64,000 nucleotides of DNA, from positions 62,001-126,000 of the forward strand of contig NZ_JAULSI010000011.1 of NCBI RefSeq assembly GCF_030711405.1, read 5' to 3'. The stretch is from Massilia brevitalea. Lineage in GTDB: Bacteria; Pseudomonadota; Gammaproteobacteria; Burkholderiales; Burkholderiaceae_D. The position numbers and the translations under genes are program-made. Under the pieces are notes generated by a model, which was not told where the DNA came from, did not search any database, and worked only from the letters and a program-made list of their open reading frames with translations. The first letter of the stretch is position 1; the number at the start of each line of letters is the position of its first letter. Positions 10,111-17,704 of this stretch are shown here, in pieces.

Positions 10111-10325
10111 GCGGCGCTAACCGTACGGTGGGCACTCCGTGCCCACGCGGAACGTCGCGTCGTGTTGGCGCCGTTTGAACACGTGCCCCGAGCCGATCGA
10201 AACGTCTCGAATGATCATTTGGACGCGTCAATAAGCATCCATCGTCGCGATAGCAACAGCGCCAACATGGCGCCGCATTCCGCGTGGGCACGGAGTGCCC
10301 ACCGTACGATCAATGCCGCAGGCCG
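10111..10325. repeat. REP-pair intergenic element A
   Basis: About 215 bases bounded by inverted copies of CGTACGGTGGGCAC-TCC-GTGCCCACGCGG (hairpins at 10128-10146 and 10284-10302), with GCGGCGCT at the left end and GCCGCAGGCC at the right. Its reverse complement aligns with element D over the left arm, the right arm (GCGCCAACACGACGC) and an internal AATGATCATT. No ORF is convincing inside. Confidence 0.8.
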
Positions 10326-10415
10326 AAAAACGCCATCGGTACCTCGCCTTTTCGTGGTTTTTTTGGTCAGAGTGCAATAAACTTCCAGCAACTTCTTCAC
10401 ATTGGAAACCCTTCC

Positions 10416-11966
10416 ATGGCGAGTAGCACCATCCGCCACGTGGTCGTCGTCGGCGGCGGTTCGGCCGGCTGGCTGACCGCCGGCCTGATCGCGGCCGAGC
10501 ACCGGGCGAACTCCCCCGACGGCCTGCGCGTGACCCTGGTCGAATCGCCCGACGTGGCCACTATCGGCGTCGGCGAAGGCACCTGGCCTTCGATGCGCGA
10601 CACCCTGCGCCGCATCGGCGTTTCCGAATCCGACTTCTTGCGCGAGTGCGACGCCGCCTTCAAGCAAGGCTCGCTGTTCGCGCGCTGGAGCAGCGGCCAG
10701 GACAACGACTACTACTTCCACCCGTTCTCGCTGCCGCAAGGCTACGGCGAGGCGAACCTGGTCGAGCGCTGGCAGGAAGCCCATACCGGCGTACCCTTCG
10801 CCGACCTGGCCAGCTACCAGCCCCATTTGTGCATGGCCGGCCGCGCACCGAAGCAGGCGGCCACGCCGGAATTCGCGGCGGTGGCCAACTACGGCTACCA
10901 CCTCGACGCCGGCAAGTTCGGCCAGTTCCTCAAAAAACACTGCCTGGAGCGCCTCGGCGTGCACTACGTGCCCGACCACGTGCTCGGCATCGAGTCGCAT
11001 GAGGACGGCGACATCGCCGCCCTGCGCACCCGGCATCACGGCTTGTTGAAAGGCGACCTGTTCGTCGACTGCACCGGCATGCGCGCGCTGCTGCTCGGCC
11101 AGCACTACGGCGTGCCCTTCCTGTCGCAGCAGCACGTGCTGTTCAACGACACCGCGCTGGCGGTGCAGGTGCCGTACGCCAGCGACGACACGCCCATAGC
11201 CTCGCAGACCACCTCCACCGCCCAACGCGCCGGCTGGATCTGGGACATCGGCCTGCCGACCCGGCGCGGCGTCGGCCATGTCTACTCCAGCGCCCACACG
11301 AGCGACGAGCAGGCCGAGCGCGACCTGCGCGCCTACCTCGCCGCCAGCGGCGGGCCGCAGGACTGCCCGACTCCACGCAAGATCAGCTTCCAGCCCGGCT
11401 ACCGCGAGCACTTCTGGCACCGCAACTGCGTGGCGGTCGGCCTGTCGAGCGGCTTCATCGAGCCGCTGGAAGCCTCGGCCCTGGCCATGGTCGAACTGTC
11501 GGCGGCGATGATCGTCGACGAGATGCCGGTTACGCGCGACCACATGGACGCCGTCGCGCACCGCTTCAACGACACTTTCCGCTACCGCTGGGAACGCGTG
11601 ATCGACTTCCTCAAGCTGCACTACGTGCTGAGCCGGCGCGAGGACAGCGCCTACTGGCTGGATAACCGCACGCCCAAGTCAATTCCCGAACGCCTGCAGG
11701 AATTGCTGTCGCTGTGGCGCTACCGCGCGCCGATGCGCGGCGACTTCCCGCGCATCGAGGAAGTCTTCCCGACCGCCAGCTGGCAGTATGTGCTGTACGG
11801 GATGGGCTGGCGTAACGAGGCCGGCGCTACCCGCCGCGGCGACGGCCTTCTTGCCGACAGCTACTTCCGCGAGGCGGCCGACCTGACGCGGCGCATGTTG
11901 CCCGCCCTGCCGGCGAATCGCGAGCTGCTCGCCCATATCCGCAGCCACGGCCTGCCGCGCCACTAG
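10416..11966 (+). CDS. Flavin-dependent tryptophan halogenase-family protein 1
   Basis: FAD-dependent halogenase homologue, 516 aa. Start ATG 10416; the upstream frame is not protein-like. Visible are the FAD-binding GGGSAG (13-18), the GVGEG motif (51-55), the catalytic-Lys equivalent K83 (RECDAAFK, matching Lys79 of RebH/PrnA), the glutamate equivalent E352 (SGFIEPLE), and a degenerate form of the halogenase WxWxIP motif (WIWDIG, 274-279). Substrate unknown; homologues beside TonB receptors are common in Xanthomonas and Caulobacter relatives, and some characterised ones brominate indoles. First gene of a four-gene operon. TGGAAACCCTTCCA overlaps the start codon and may be a weak operator or simply supply the ribosome site. 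Confidence 0.85.
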   Translation: MASSTIRHVVVVGGGSAGWLTAGLIAAEHRANSPDGLRVTLVESPDVATIGVGEGTWPSMRDTLRRIGVSESDFLRECDAAFKQGSLFARWSSGQDNDYYFHPFSLPQGYGEANLVERWQEAHTGVPFADLASYQPHLCMAGRAPKQAATPEFAAVANYGYHLDAGKFGQFLKKHCLERLGVHYVPDHVLGIESHEDGDIAALRTRHHGLLKGDLFVDCTGMRALLLGQHYGVPFLSQQHVLFNDTALAVQVPYASDDTPIASQTTSTAQRAGWIWDIGLPTRRGVGHVYSSAHTSDEQAERDLRAYLAASGGPQDCPTPRKISFQPGYREHFWHRNCVAVGLSSGFIEPLEASALAMVELSAAMIVDEMPVTRDHMDAVAHRFNDTFRYRWERVIDFLKLHYVLSRREDSAYWLDNRTPKSIPERLQELLSLWRYRAPMRGDFPRIEEVFPTASWQYVLYGMGWRNEAGATRRGDGLLADSYFREAADLTRRMLPALPANRELLAHIRSHGLPRH

Positions 11967-11990
11967 ATAACCACAACAACGAGACACCCC

Positions 11991-12698
11991 ATGCCGAATC
12001 CCGTTTTACTGAACAACATCGACCACGCCGCCATGCGCGTCATCGCCACCCGCGGCGCCGCCTACGGCGACAACGTGATGTCGGCCCTCACCTGGCCGGA
12101 CGAGTTCCGCACCCTGCAGGCGCACTACCCGATCGTCTTCCAGCAAAACGGCGCAGGCGGCTACGATGCCCTGGCCCTGTTCGGTTTCCAGCCGGGCGAG
12201 AACCTGTTCCTGGATGGTGAAGTGTGGGACGCCGCCGAGATCCCGCTGTCGATCCAGCGCCAGCCCTTCCTGATCGGCACCGATGGCAGCGAACTGGTGG
12301 TCCACGTCGACCTCGACAACCCGCGCCTGAGCCGCGACCAGGGCGAACCGCTGTTCCTGCCCCAGGGCGGCAATACCGAGTACACCGAGCGCATGGCCTC
12401 GGTCCTGCGCGCGATCCACCTCGGCCTGGAAGGTGCGCGCAGCTTCACCGCCGCCCTGCTCCAGCACAATCTGCTCGAATCCTTCTTCCTCGACATCACC
12501 CTCGACGACGGTTCGGACAACCGCCTGGCCGGCTTCTACACCATCCACGAAGAGCGCCTGGCGGCACTCGACGGCGCGGCCCTGGCCAGCCTGCACGCCG
12601 CCGGCCACCTGCAGGCGATCTACATGGTGCTCGCTTCGCTGTCGCAGTTCCGCGCCCTGATCGACCGCAAGAACCGACGCAATGCCGGACAACGCTGA
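11991..12698 (+). CDS. SapC family protein
   Basis: A 235-aa protein with the SapC family pattern: an N-terminal NIDHAAMRVI, YPIVF, ALFGFQPGENLFL, then PLFLPQGGNTEYTERM and a helical C-terminus with a FYTIHEERLAAL block. The biochemical role is not established; the family is recurrently found next to TonB receptors and halogenase-like proteins. It lies 24 bases after halogenase 1 and overlaps the next gene by 17 bases, so translational coupling is likely. No signal peptide or membrane segment is visible, so it is probably cytoplasmic. Confidence 0.82.
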   Translation: MPNPVLLNNIDHAAMRVIATRGAAYGDNVMSALTWPDEFRTLQAHYPIVFQQNGAGGYDALALFGFQPGENLFLDGEVWDAAEIPLSIQRQPFLIGTDGSELVVHVDLDNPRLSRDQGEPLFLPQGGNTEYTERMASVLRAIHLGLEGARSFTAALLQHNLLESFFLDITLDDGSDNRLAGFYTIHEERLAALDGAALASLHAAGHLQAIYMVLASLSQFRALIDRKNRRNAGQR

Positions 12699-13695
12699 AC
12701 CCATCCGCGAGATCGACGCCAGCGCCCCCGGCGTCCTGACCGACGCGCTGTTGACCTCGACCGAGCCGCTGGTGCTGCGCGGCCTGGTGGCACGCTGGCC
12801 GCTGGTGCGCGCGGCGATTGCCTCGTTCGACAGTGCGGACGCCTACCTGCGCCGCTTCTACCGCGACGCGACCGTCACCGCCATGCTCGGCGCGCCCGAT
12901 ATTGGCGGCCGCTTCTTCTACAACCAGGACCTCACCGGCTTCAATTTCGCGCCGGTGCGAGCACGCCTGGATGCCGTGCTGGCCGAACTGCGCGGCCACC
13001 TGCGCGACGAGCAGCCGCCGGCGATCTACGTCGGCTCGACCACGATCGATACCTGCCTGCCGGGCCTGCGCGCCGAGAACGACATCGACCTGGGCAGCCG
13101 CGACGCCCTGGCCAGCATCTGGATCGGCAACCGCACCCGCATCGCCGCCCACTACGATTTGCCCGACAACGTCGCCTGCGTGGCGGCCGGGCGCCGCCGG
13201 TTTACCCTGTTCCCGCCCGGGCAGGTAGACAATTTGTACATCGGCCCGCTCGACCTGACCCCGGCCGGCCAGCCCATCAGCCTGGTCGATTTCCACCAGC
13301 CCGACTTGAACCGCTTTCCGAAGTTCGCCGAGGCCATGCGCCACGCCCAGGTGGCCGAACTGGCGCCGGGCGACGCCCTGTTCATCCCGAGCATGTGGTG
13401 GCACCACATCGAGGCGCTGTCCCCGTTCAACGTGCTGGTGAACTATTGGTGGCGCCAGTCGCCGGACTACATGGACACGCCGATCAACGCGCTGATGCAC
13501 GCCCTGATGAGCGTGCGCGACCTGCCGCCGGAACAGCGGCGCGCCTGGCAGGGGCTGTTCAATCGCTACGTGTTCGAGGCCGATGACGAGACCGCCGCCC
13601 ATATCCCGCCGCATGCGCGCGGCGTGTTGAATCCGCTCGACGACGCGGCCGTGCGCGCCCTGCGCGCCCAATTATTAAAGCGGATGAACCGCTAA
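12682..13695 (+). CDS. Cupin-8/JmjC-like 2-oxoglutarate, Fe(II) oxygenase-type protein
   Basis: A 337-aa protein of the cupin-like/JmjC hydroxylase fold. The metal triad is visible: HYD (IAAHYDLPDNVACVAAG) gives the first His and Asp, and WWHHIEAL gives the distal His, preceded by the usual LAPGDALFIPSMWW. RRFTLFPPGQVDNLYIG is typical of the FIH-like subgroup. It starts inside the end of the SapC gene and ends 10 bases before halogenase 2, so it belongs to the same operon. The substrate is unknown; a protein or small-molecule hydroxylation linked to the halogenase pair is possible but only inferred from context. Confidence 0.83.
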   Translation: MPDNAEPIREIDASAPGVLTDALLTSTEPLVLRGLVARWPLVRAAIASFDSADAYLRRFYRDATVTAMLGAPDIGGRFFYNQDLTGFNFAPVRARLDAVLAELRGHLRDEQPPAIYVGSTTIDTCLPGLRAENDIDLGSRDALASIWIGNRTRIAAHYDLPDNVACVAAGRRRFTLFPPGQVDNLYIGPLDLTPAGQPISLVDFHQPDLNRFPKFAEAMRHAQVAELAPGDALFIPSMWWHHIEALSPFNVLVNYWWRQSPDYMDTPINALMHALMSVRDLPPEQRRAWQGLFNRYVFEADDETAAHIPPHARGVLNPLDDAAVRALRAQLLKRMNR

Positions 13696-13705
13696 GGAGA
13701 CAAAC

Positions 13706-15193
13706 ATGGATAAGAAACCGATTCGCCGTGTGGTGATTGCCGGCGGCGGCACGGCCGGCTGGATGGTGGCCGCCTGCCTGGGCAAATCGCTGGGCAAGCG
13801 CCTCGACATCAAGCTGGTCGAGTCCGACGAAATCGGCACCGTGGGCGTGGGCGAAGCGACCATCCCGACGCTGCAGAACTTCCACCACCTGCTGGAGATC
13901 AACGAGCAGGAATTCATGGCCGCCACCCACGCCACCTTCAAGCTGGGCATCGGCTTCGAGAACTGGCGCGACGTGGGCCAGGACTACATCCACTCCTTCG
14001 GGAATACCGGCATCGACCACTGGACTGCCGGCTTCCAGCACTTCTGGCACAAGGGCCGCGAGCGCGGCCTGGCCGGCGACTACGGCGACTACTGCCTGGA
14101 ACACCGCGCCGCCCAGCTGAACCGCTTCGCCCACCTGCCGAAGCAGGGCATGAACTACGCCTACCACATGGACGCCGGCGCCTACGCGCGCTTCCTGCGC
14201 CGCTTCTCCGAGCACTACGGCGTGCAGCGCATCGAAGCCAAGATCGTCGACGTGGTGAAAGCTGCCGGCGCCAGCACGATCCGTTCGATCAGGCTGGACT
14301 CCGGCACCGAGCTGGAAGGCGATCTGTTCATCGACTGCACCGGCTTCCGCGCGCTGCTGATCGGCGGCGCGCTGGGCGTGGAATACGAGGACTGGTCGCA
14401 CTGGCTGTTCAACGACAGCGCCGCCGCCCTGCAGACCGCGTCCAGCGGCGAAGCCGTGCCCTACACCCGCTCGATCGCGCGCGAAGCCGGCTGGCAGTGG
14501 CGCATCCCGCTGCAGCACCGGGTCGGCAACGGTCACGTGTTCTCGAGCCGCTTCATCGGCGACGAGGCGGCGCTCGATACCTTGAGGCGCAATGTCACCG
14601 GCGAAGCGCTGATGCAGCCGCGGATCATCCGCTTCCAGCCGGGCCAGCGCAAGCAGGTCTGGGTCGGCAACTGCGTCACCATTGGCCTGGCCAGCGGCTT
14701 CCTGGAACCGATCGAATCGACCAGCATCCACCTGATCCAGCGCGGCATCGTGCGCCTGATGCAGATGTTCCCGTCGAACGGCATCAGCGCCAGCGACGTG
14801 CTTGAGTACAACCGCCAGGCGGCGGACGAGATCGCGCACATCCGCGACTTCATCGTGCTGCACTACAAGGTGACGAACCGCCGCGACACGCCCTACTGGC
14901 GCGCCTGCGCCGAGATGGCGGTGCCAGGTTCGCTGCAGCATCGCATCGATCTGTTCCGCGAGACGGGGCGCGTGTTCCGGGCGCCGAACGAACTGTTTGC
15001 GGAGAATTCGTGGATCCAGGTGATGCTGGGGCAAGGCATCATGCCGGAGGGGCATCACCAGACGGCGGACCTGATGGGCGACGCGGAGCTGAAGGGCTTC
15101 CTGGATAACATCAGCGGGTCGGTGGACCGGACCGTGGCGCAGCTGCCGCCGCATGAGGCATACGTGCGCCAGTACTGCGGCGTCGCTAAATAA
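13706..15193 (+). CDS. Flavin-dependent tryptophan halogenase-family protein 2
   Basis: 495-aa FAD-dependent halogenase homologue. All hallmark motifs are intact: GGGTAG (13-18), GVGEATIP (47-54), Lys79 in HATFKLGIGFENW, the diagnostic WQWRIP (263-268) and E337 in GFLEPIEST. It is closer to canonical halogenases than halogenase 1. Start ATG 13706 with AAGGAG a few bases upstream. It is the last gene of the operon and is followed by a bidirectional terminator inside repeat element B. Co-occurrence of two paralogues, SapC and a cupin oxygenase suggests a multi-enzyme modification pathway rather than sugar catabolism proper. Confidence 0.88.
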   Translation: MDKKPIRRVVIAGGGTAGWMVAACLGKSLGKRLDIKLVESDEIGTVGVGEATIPTLQNFHHLLEINEQEFMAATHATFKLGIGFENWRDVGQDYIHSFGNTGIDHWTAGFQHFWHKGRERGLAGDYGDYCLEHRAAQLNRFAHLPKQGMNYAYHMDAGAYARFLRRFSEHYGVQRIEAKIVDVVKAAGASTIRSIRLDSGTELEGDLFIDCTGFRALLIGGALGVEYEDWSHWLFNDSAAALQTASSGEAVPYTRSIAREAGWQWRIPLQHRVGNGHVFSSRFIGDEAALDTLRRNVTGEALMQPRIIRFQPGQRKQVWVGNCVTIGLASGFLEPIESTSIHLIQRGIVRLMQMFPSNGISASDVLEYNRQAADEIAHIRDFIVLHYKVTNRRDTPYWRACAEMAVPGSLQHRIDLFRETGRVFRAPNELFAENSWIQVMLGQGIMPEGHHQTADLMGDAELKGFLDNISGSVDRTVAQLPPHEAYVRQYCGVAK

Positions 15194-15194
15194 G

Positions 15195-15402
15195 GCCGGT
15201 GGCGCTGACCGTACGGTGGGCACCCCGTGCCCACGCGAACGCCTGCGCCGTGTTGGCAATGATTTCGCCGAAAAACAAACGCCGCGTTGACGCTTCCAGA
15301 AGCGCTAACGCGGCGTTTATTTTGCGGCGGGATCAAACGTCAACACAGCGCGGAGTTCCGCGTGGGCACGGAGTGCCCACCGTACGAGAATCGCCGCAGG
15401 CC
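15195..15402. repeat. REP-pair intergenic element B
   Basis: About 208 bases with inverted hairpins of the GTGGGCAC-(CCC/GGA)-GTGCCCAC type near each end and GCCGCAGGCC at the right end. It lies between convergent genes and encloses a terminator hairpin. Confidence 0.75.
15278..15318. terminator. Bidirectional terminator between convergent genes
   Basis: Long stem: AAACGCCGCGTT pairs with AACGCGGCGTTT and CGCTT with AAGCG, around a CCAG loop, with one small internal mismatch. T-rich on the plus side and A-rich on the other, so it can serve both the halogenase operon and the MFS-terminated operon. Confidence 0.8.
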
Positions 15403-15406
15403 GTTG

Positions 15407-16723
15407 TTACTTCCCGGTCCCTTCGCGGTGCAGACCCGCATACTTCACCCCGAAGAACAGGATGAACAGGTAGCACGCCGCCGGCACCAGGAAGGAGATC
15501 TGCAGGCCGATACTGTCCGCCATCGCGCCCTGGATGAAGGGCACGATCGCGCCGCCGACAATCGCCATGCACAGGATGCCCGAACCCTGGCCGGTGTGGC
15601 GGCCCAGACCATGCAGCGCCATGCTGAAGATGGTCGGGAACATGATCGAGTTGAACAGGCCCACCGCAATGATCGCCCACATCGCCACCGAACCCTGGGC
15701 AAAGGTGGCCAGCAGCACCAGCGCAATCGCGCCCAGCGCATTGAAGGCCAGGGTCTTGCCCGGGCTGACGTAGCGCATCACGGCAAAGCCGATGAAGCGG
15801 CCGATCAGCGCGCCGCCCCAGTACATGCTGACGTACTTGGCCGCTGCCGCGTGGTCCAGGCCTGCGATGTGCGATTCGCCCAGGAAGTTCACCAGGAAGC
15901 TGCCGATGCTCACTTCCCCGCCCACGTAGACGAAGATGGCCACCGCGCCCAGCACCAGGTGGCGGTAGCTCCAGGCCGAGCCCTTGCCGGCAACGGCTGC
16001 GGCGGCAGGACCTTCTTCATGGTTGATCTTCGGGAGGCGCGCCAGCGCGAACAGCACCGCCAGGATCGCCAGCGCCGCCGCCAGCGCCAGGTAGGGGCCC
16101 TGAACGGTGGCCGCTTCCTGCGCCTTATAGGCTGCCTGCTCGGCCGCCGACATGGCCGCCAGCCGGTCGGCGCCGATCGTGGCTGCCGACAGGATCAGCA
16201 CACCGCCCAGGGCCGGGCCGATGGTGGTGCCGAGCGAGTTGAAGGCTTGCGTCAGCGTCAGGCGGCTGGACGCGGTGCGCGCCGGTCCGAGCACGGTGAC
16301 GTAGGGGTTGGCCGCTACCTGCAGGATGGTGATGCCGCTGGCCAGCACGAAAAAGGCGAACAGGAACAGCGCATAGCCGCTCTGCGCCGCCGGGTAGAAC
16401 AGCGCGCAGCCGGCCGCCGCGATCAACAGGCCGGTGACGGCGCCGCGCTGGTAGCCGATGCGGCGGATCAGCGCACCGGCCGGCATCGAGACGATGAAGT
16501 AAGCGCCGAAGAAGCAGAACTGCACCAGCATCGCCTGCACGTAGGTGAGCGTGTAGATCGACTTCAGGTGCGGAATCAGGACGTCGTTCAGCGAGGTGAG
16601 CAACCCCCACATGAAGAACAGGATCGTGACGATGACCAGCGGGCCGGTGTTCGACTTGAACTCGCCCTCGTGTGCAGCAGCGGCGCCCTTGTCGATGCGT
16701 GGGCTGCCTGCGGTGTGTTCCAT
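15407..16723 (-). CDS. MFS sugar porter, FucP/GluP (glucose/galactose) type
   Basis: 438-aa inner-membrane sugar:H+ symporter. About 12 hydrophobic segments; the family signature [19 protein letters not shown] occurs in the first helix, followed by [27 protein letters not shown] and the [12 protein letters not shown] motif of helix 4-5, both typical of the fucose/glucose/galactose permease group. It is the last gene of the minus-strand glucan operon, 21 bases after glucokinase. It probably imports glucose released in the periplasm by the GH3 enzyme, which fits direct coupling to glucokinase. Confidence 0.88.
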   Translation of the reverse strand: MEHTAGSPRIDKGAAAAHEGEFKSNTGPLVIVTILFFMWGLLTSLNDVLIPHLKSIYTLTYVQAMLVQFCFFGAYFIVSMPAGALIRRIGYQRGAVTGLLIAAAGCALFYPAAQSGYALFLFAFFVLASGITILQVAANPYVTVLGPARTASSRLTLTQAFNSLGTTIGPALGGVLILSAATIGADRLAAMSAAEQAAYKAQEAATVQGPYLALAAALAILAVLFALARLPKINHEEGPAAAAVAGKGSAWSYRHLVLGAVAIFVYVGGEVSIGSFLVNFLGESHIAGLDHAAAAKYVSMYWGGALIGRFIGFAVMRYVSPGKTLAFNALGAIALVLLATFAQGSVAMWAIIAVGLFNSIMFPTIFSMALHGLGRHTGQGSGILCMAIVGGAIVPFIQGAMADSIGLQISFLVPAACYLFILFFGVKYAGLHREGTGK

Positions 16724-16744
16724 GTTGCCTCCTTCAGTGCTTCT

Positions 16745-17704
16745 TTATTGTTGGTTGGCGATGTGCGCGGACAGCATGGCCGCCACGCCTTGCAGCGCCG
16801 GGTAAGGTTCGGTAATCAGCCAGGTCGGAATGCGCGCGAGATAGGGCGAGAGGCGCCCCTTGTCTTCGAAGCGTCGCCGGAACGAAGACTGCGCAAACAA
16901 GGATCCCAGGCGCGGCACGATGCCGCCGCCGATGTACATGCCGCCGGTGGCGCCCAGGGTCAGGGCGACATTGCCGGCAACGCTGCCGAGGATACCGCAA
17001 AACGTCTCGACTGTACGAATGCAGGCGTTGCATGAACCGTCCAGGGCCTGCTTCGTGATGTCGGGTGCGGCCAGCGAATCGCCCGACAGCACGCGGTGGA
17101 TCGCTTCCAGGCCCGACCCCGACAGCAGGCGCTCGGCGGACACGTGGCCATATTCGTCCTGCAGGCGTTCGAGGATGATGCATTCGTCGCGCGTGCATGG
17201 CGCAAAGCTGGCATGCCCGCCCTCGCCCGCCAGCGCGGTCCACTGCCCGCCGGCCGGGATCACGCCCGACACACCCAGGCCGGTGCCCGGCCCGATCAGG
17301 CCGATCGGACGGCCGCTCAGCTCGACGCCTCCGCCGATGCGCTGGCGCTGGTATGACTGGAGAAACGGCAGCGACATCGCCAGCGCCGCGAAGTCGTTCA
17401 CCACCAGCAGCGTCGACAGCGCGCGCTCGTCGCGCAGGCCGGCAATCGAAAAGCTCCAGTGGTGGTTGGTCATGCTGACCCGGTCTTCCTCGACCGGATT
17501 GGCAATCGCAATCGCCGCGTGGCGGATACCGTCGACCGCGAAGCCGCGCTGGACGGCTGCACCGAGGTAGCTGTGCATGGCGTCGGCCAGGGTGGCATGG
17601 CCGGCGCAAGGCAGCACCTCGATGCAGTCGAAGCGGCCCTCGTGGTGCAGGGCGAAGCGCGCATTCGTGCCGCCGATGTCGGCGACCAGGCTGGGCACGA
17701 TCAT
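16745..17704 (-). CDS. glk: Glucokinase
   Basis: Cytoplasmic ATP-dependent kinase making glucose-6-phosphate, 319 aa, the usual length of the proteobacterial Glk family. Motifs: phosphate-1 loop ADIGGTNARFAL (8-19), VVNDFAALA, the adenosine region IGPGTGLGVSG, and EGGHASFAP. Its ATG overlaps the stop of the GH3 gene by four bases (ATGA), so it is translationally coupled to the beta-glucosidase, a strong sign that glucose from glucan is its substrate. Confidence 0.95.
   Translation of the reverse strand: MIVPSLVADIGGTNARFALHHEGRFDCIEVLPCAGHATLADAMHSYLGAAVQRGFAVDGIRHAAIAIANPVEEDRVSMTNHHWSFSIAGLRDERALSTLLVVNDFAALAMSLPFLQSYQRQRIGGGVELSGRPIGLIGPGTGLGVSGVIPAGGQWTALAGEGGHASFAPCTRDECIILERLQDEYGHVSAERLLSGSGLEAIHRVLSGDSLAAPDITKQALDGSCNACIRTVETFCGILGSVAGNVALTLGATGGMYIGGGIVPRLGSLFAQSSFRRRFEDKGRLSPYLARIPTWLITEPYPALQGVAAMLSAHIANQQ

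Noticed and set aside
6701..10291. 1196-codon minus-strand open frame opposite the TonB receptor
   Set aside because: Antisense shadow; composition Arg/Val/Ala/Asp without domain, while the plus strand is a complete receptor.
10403..10416. TGGAAACCCTTCCA at the halogenase 1 start as a LacI operator
   Set aside because: Two central mismatches and it overlaps the start codon; GGAAA may simply be the ribosome site. Kept as a possibility in the gene note but not called as an operator.
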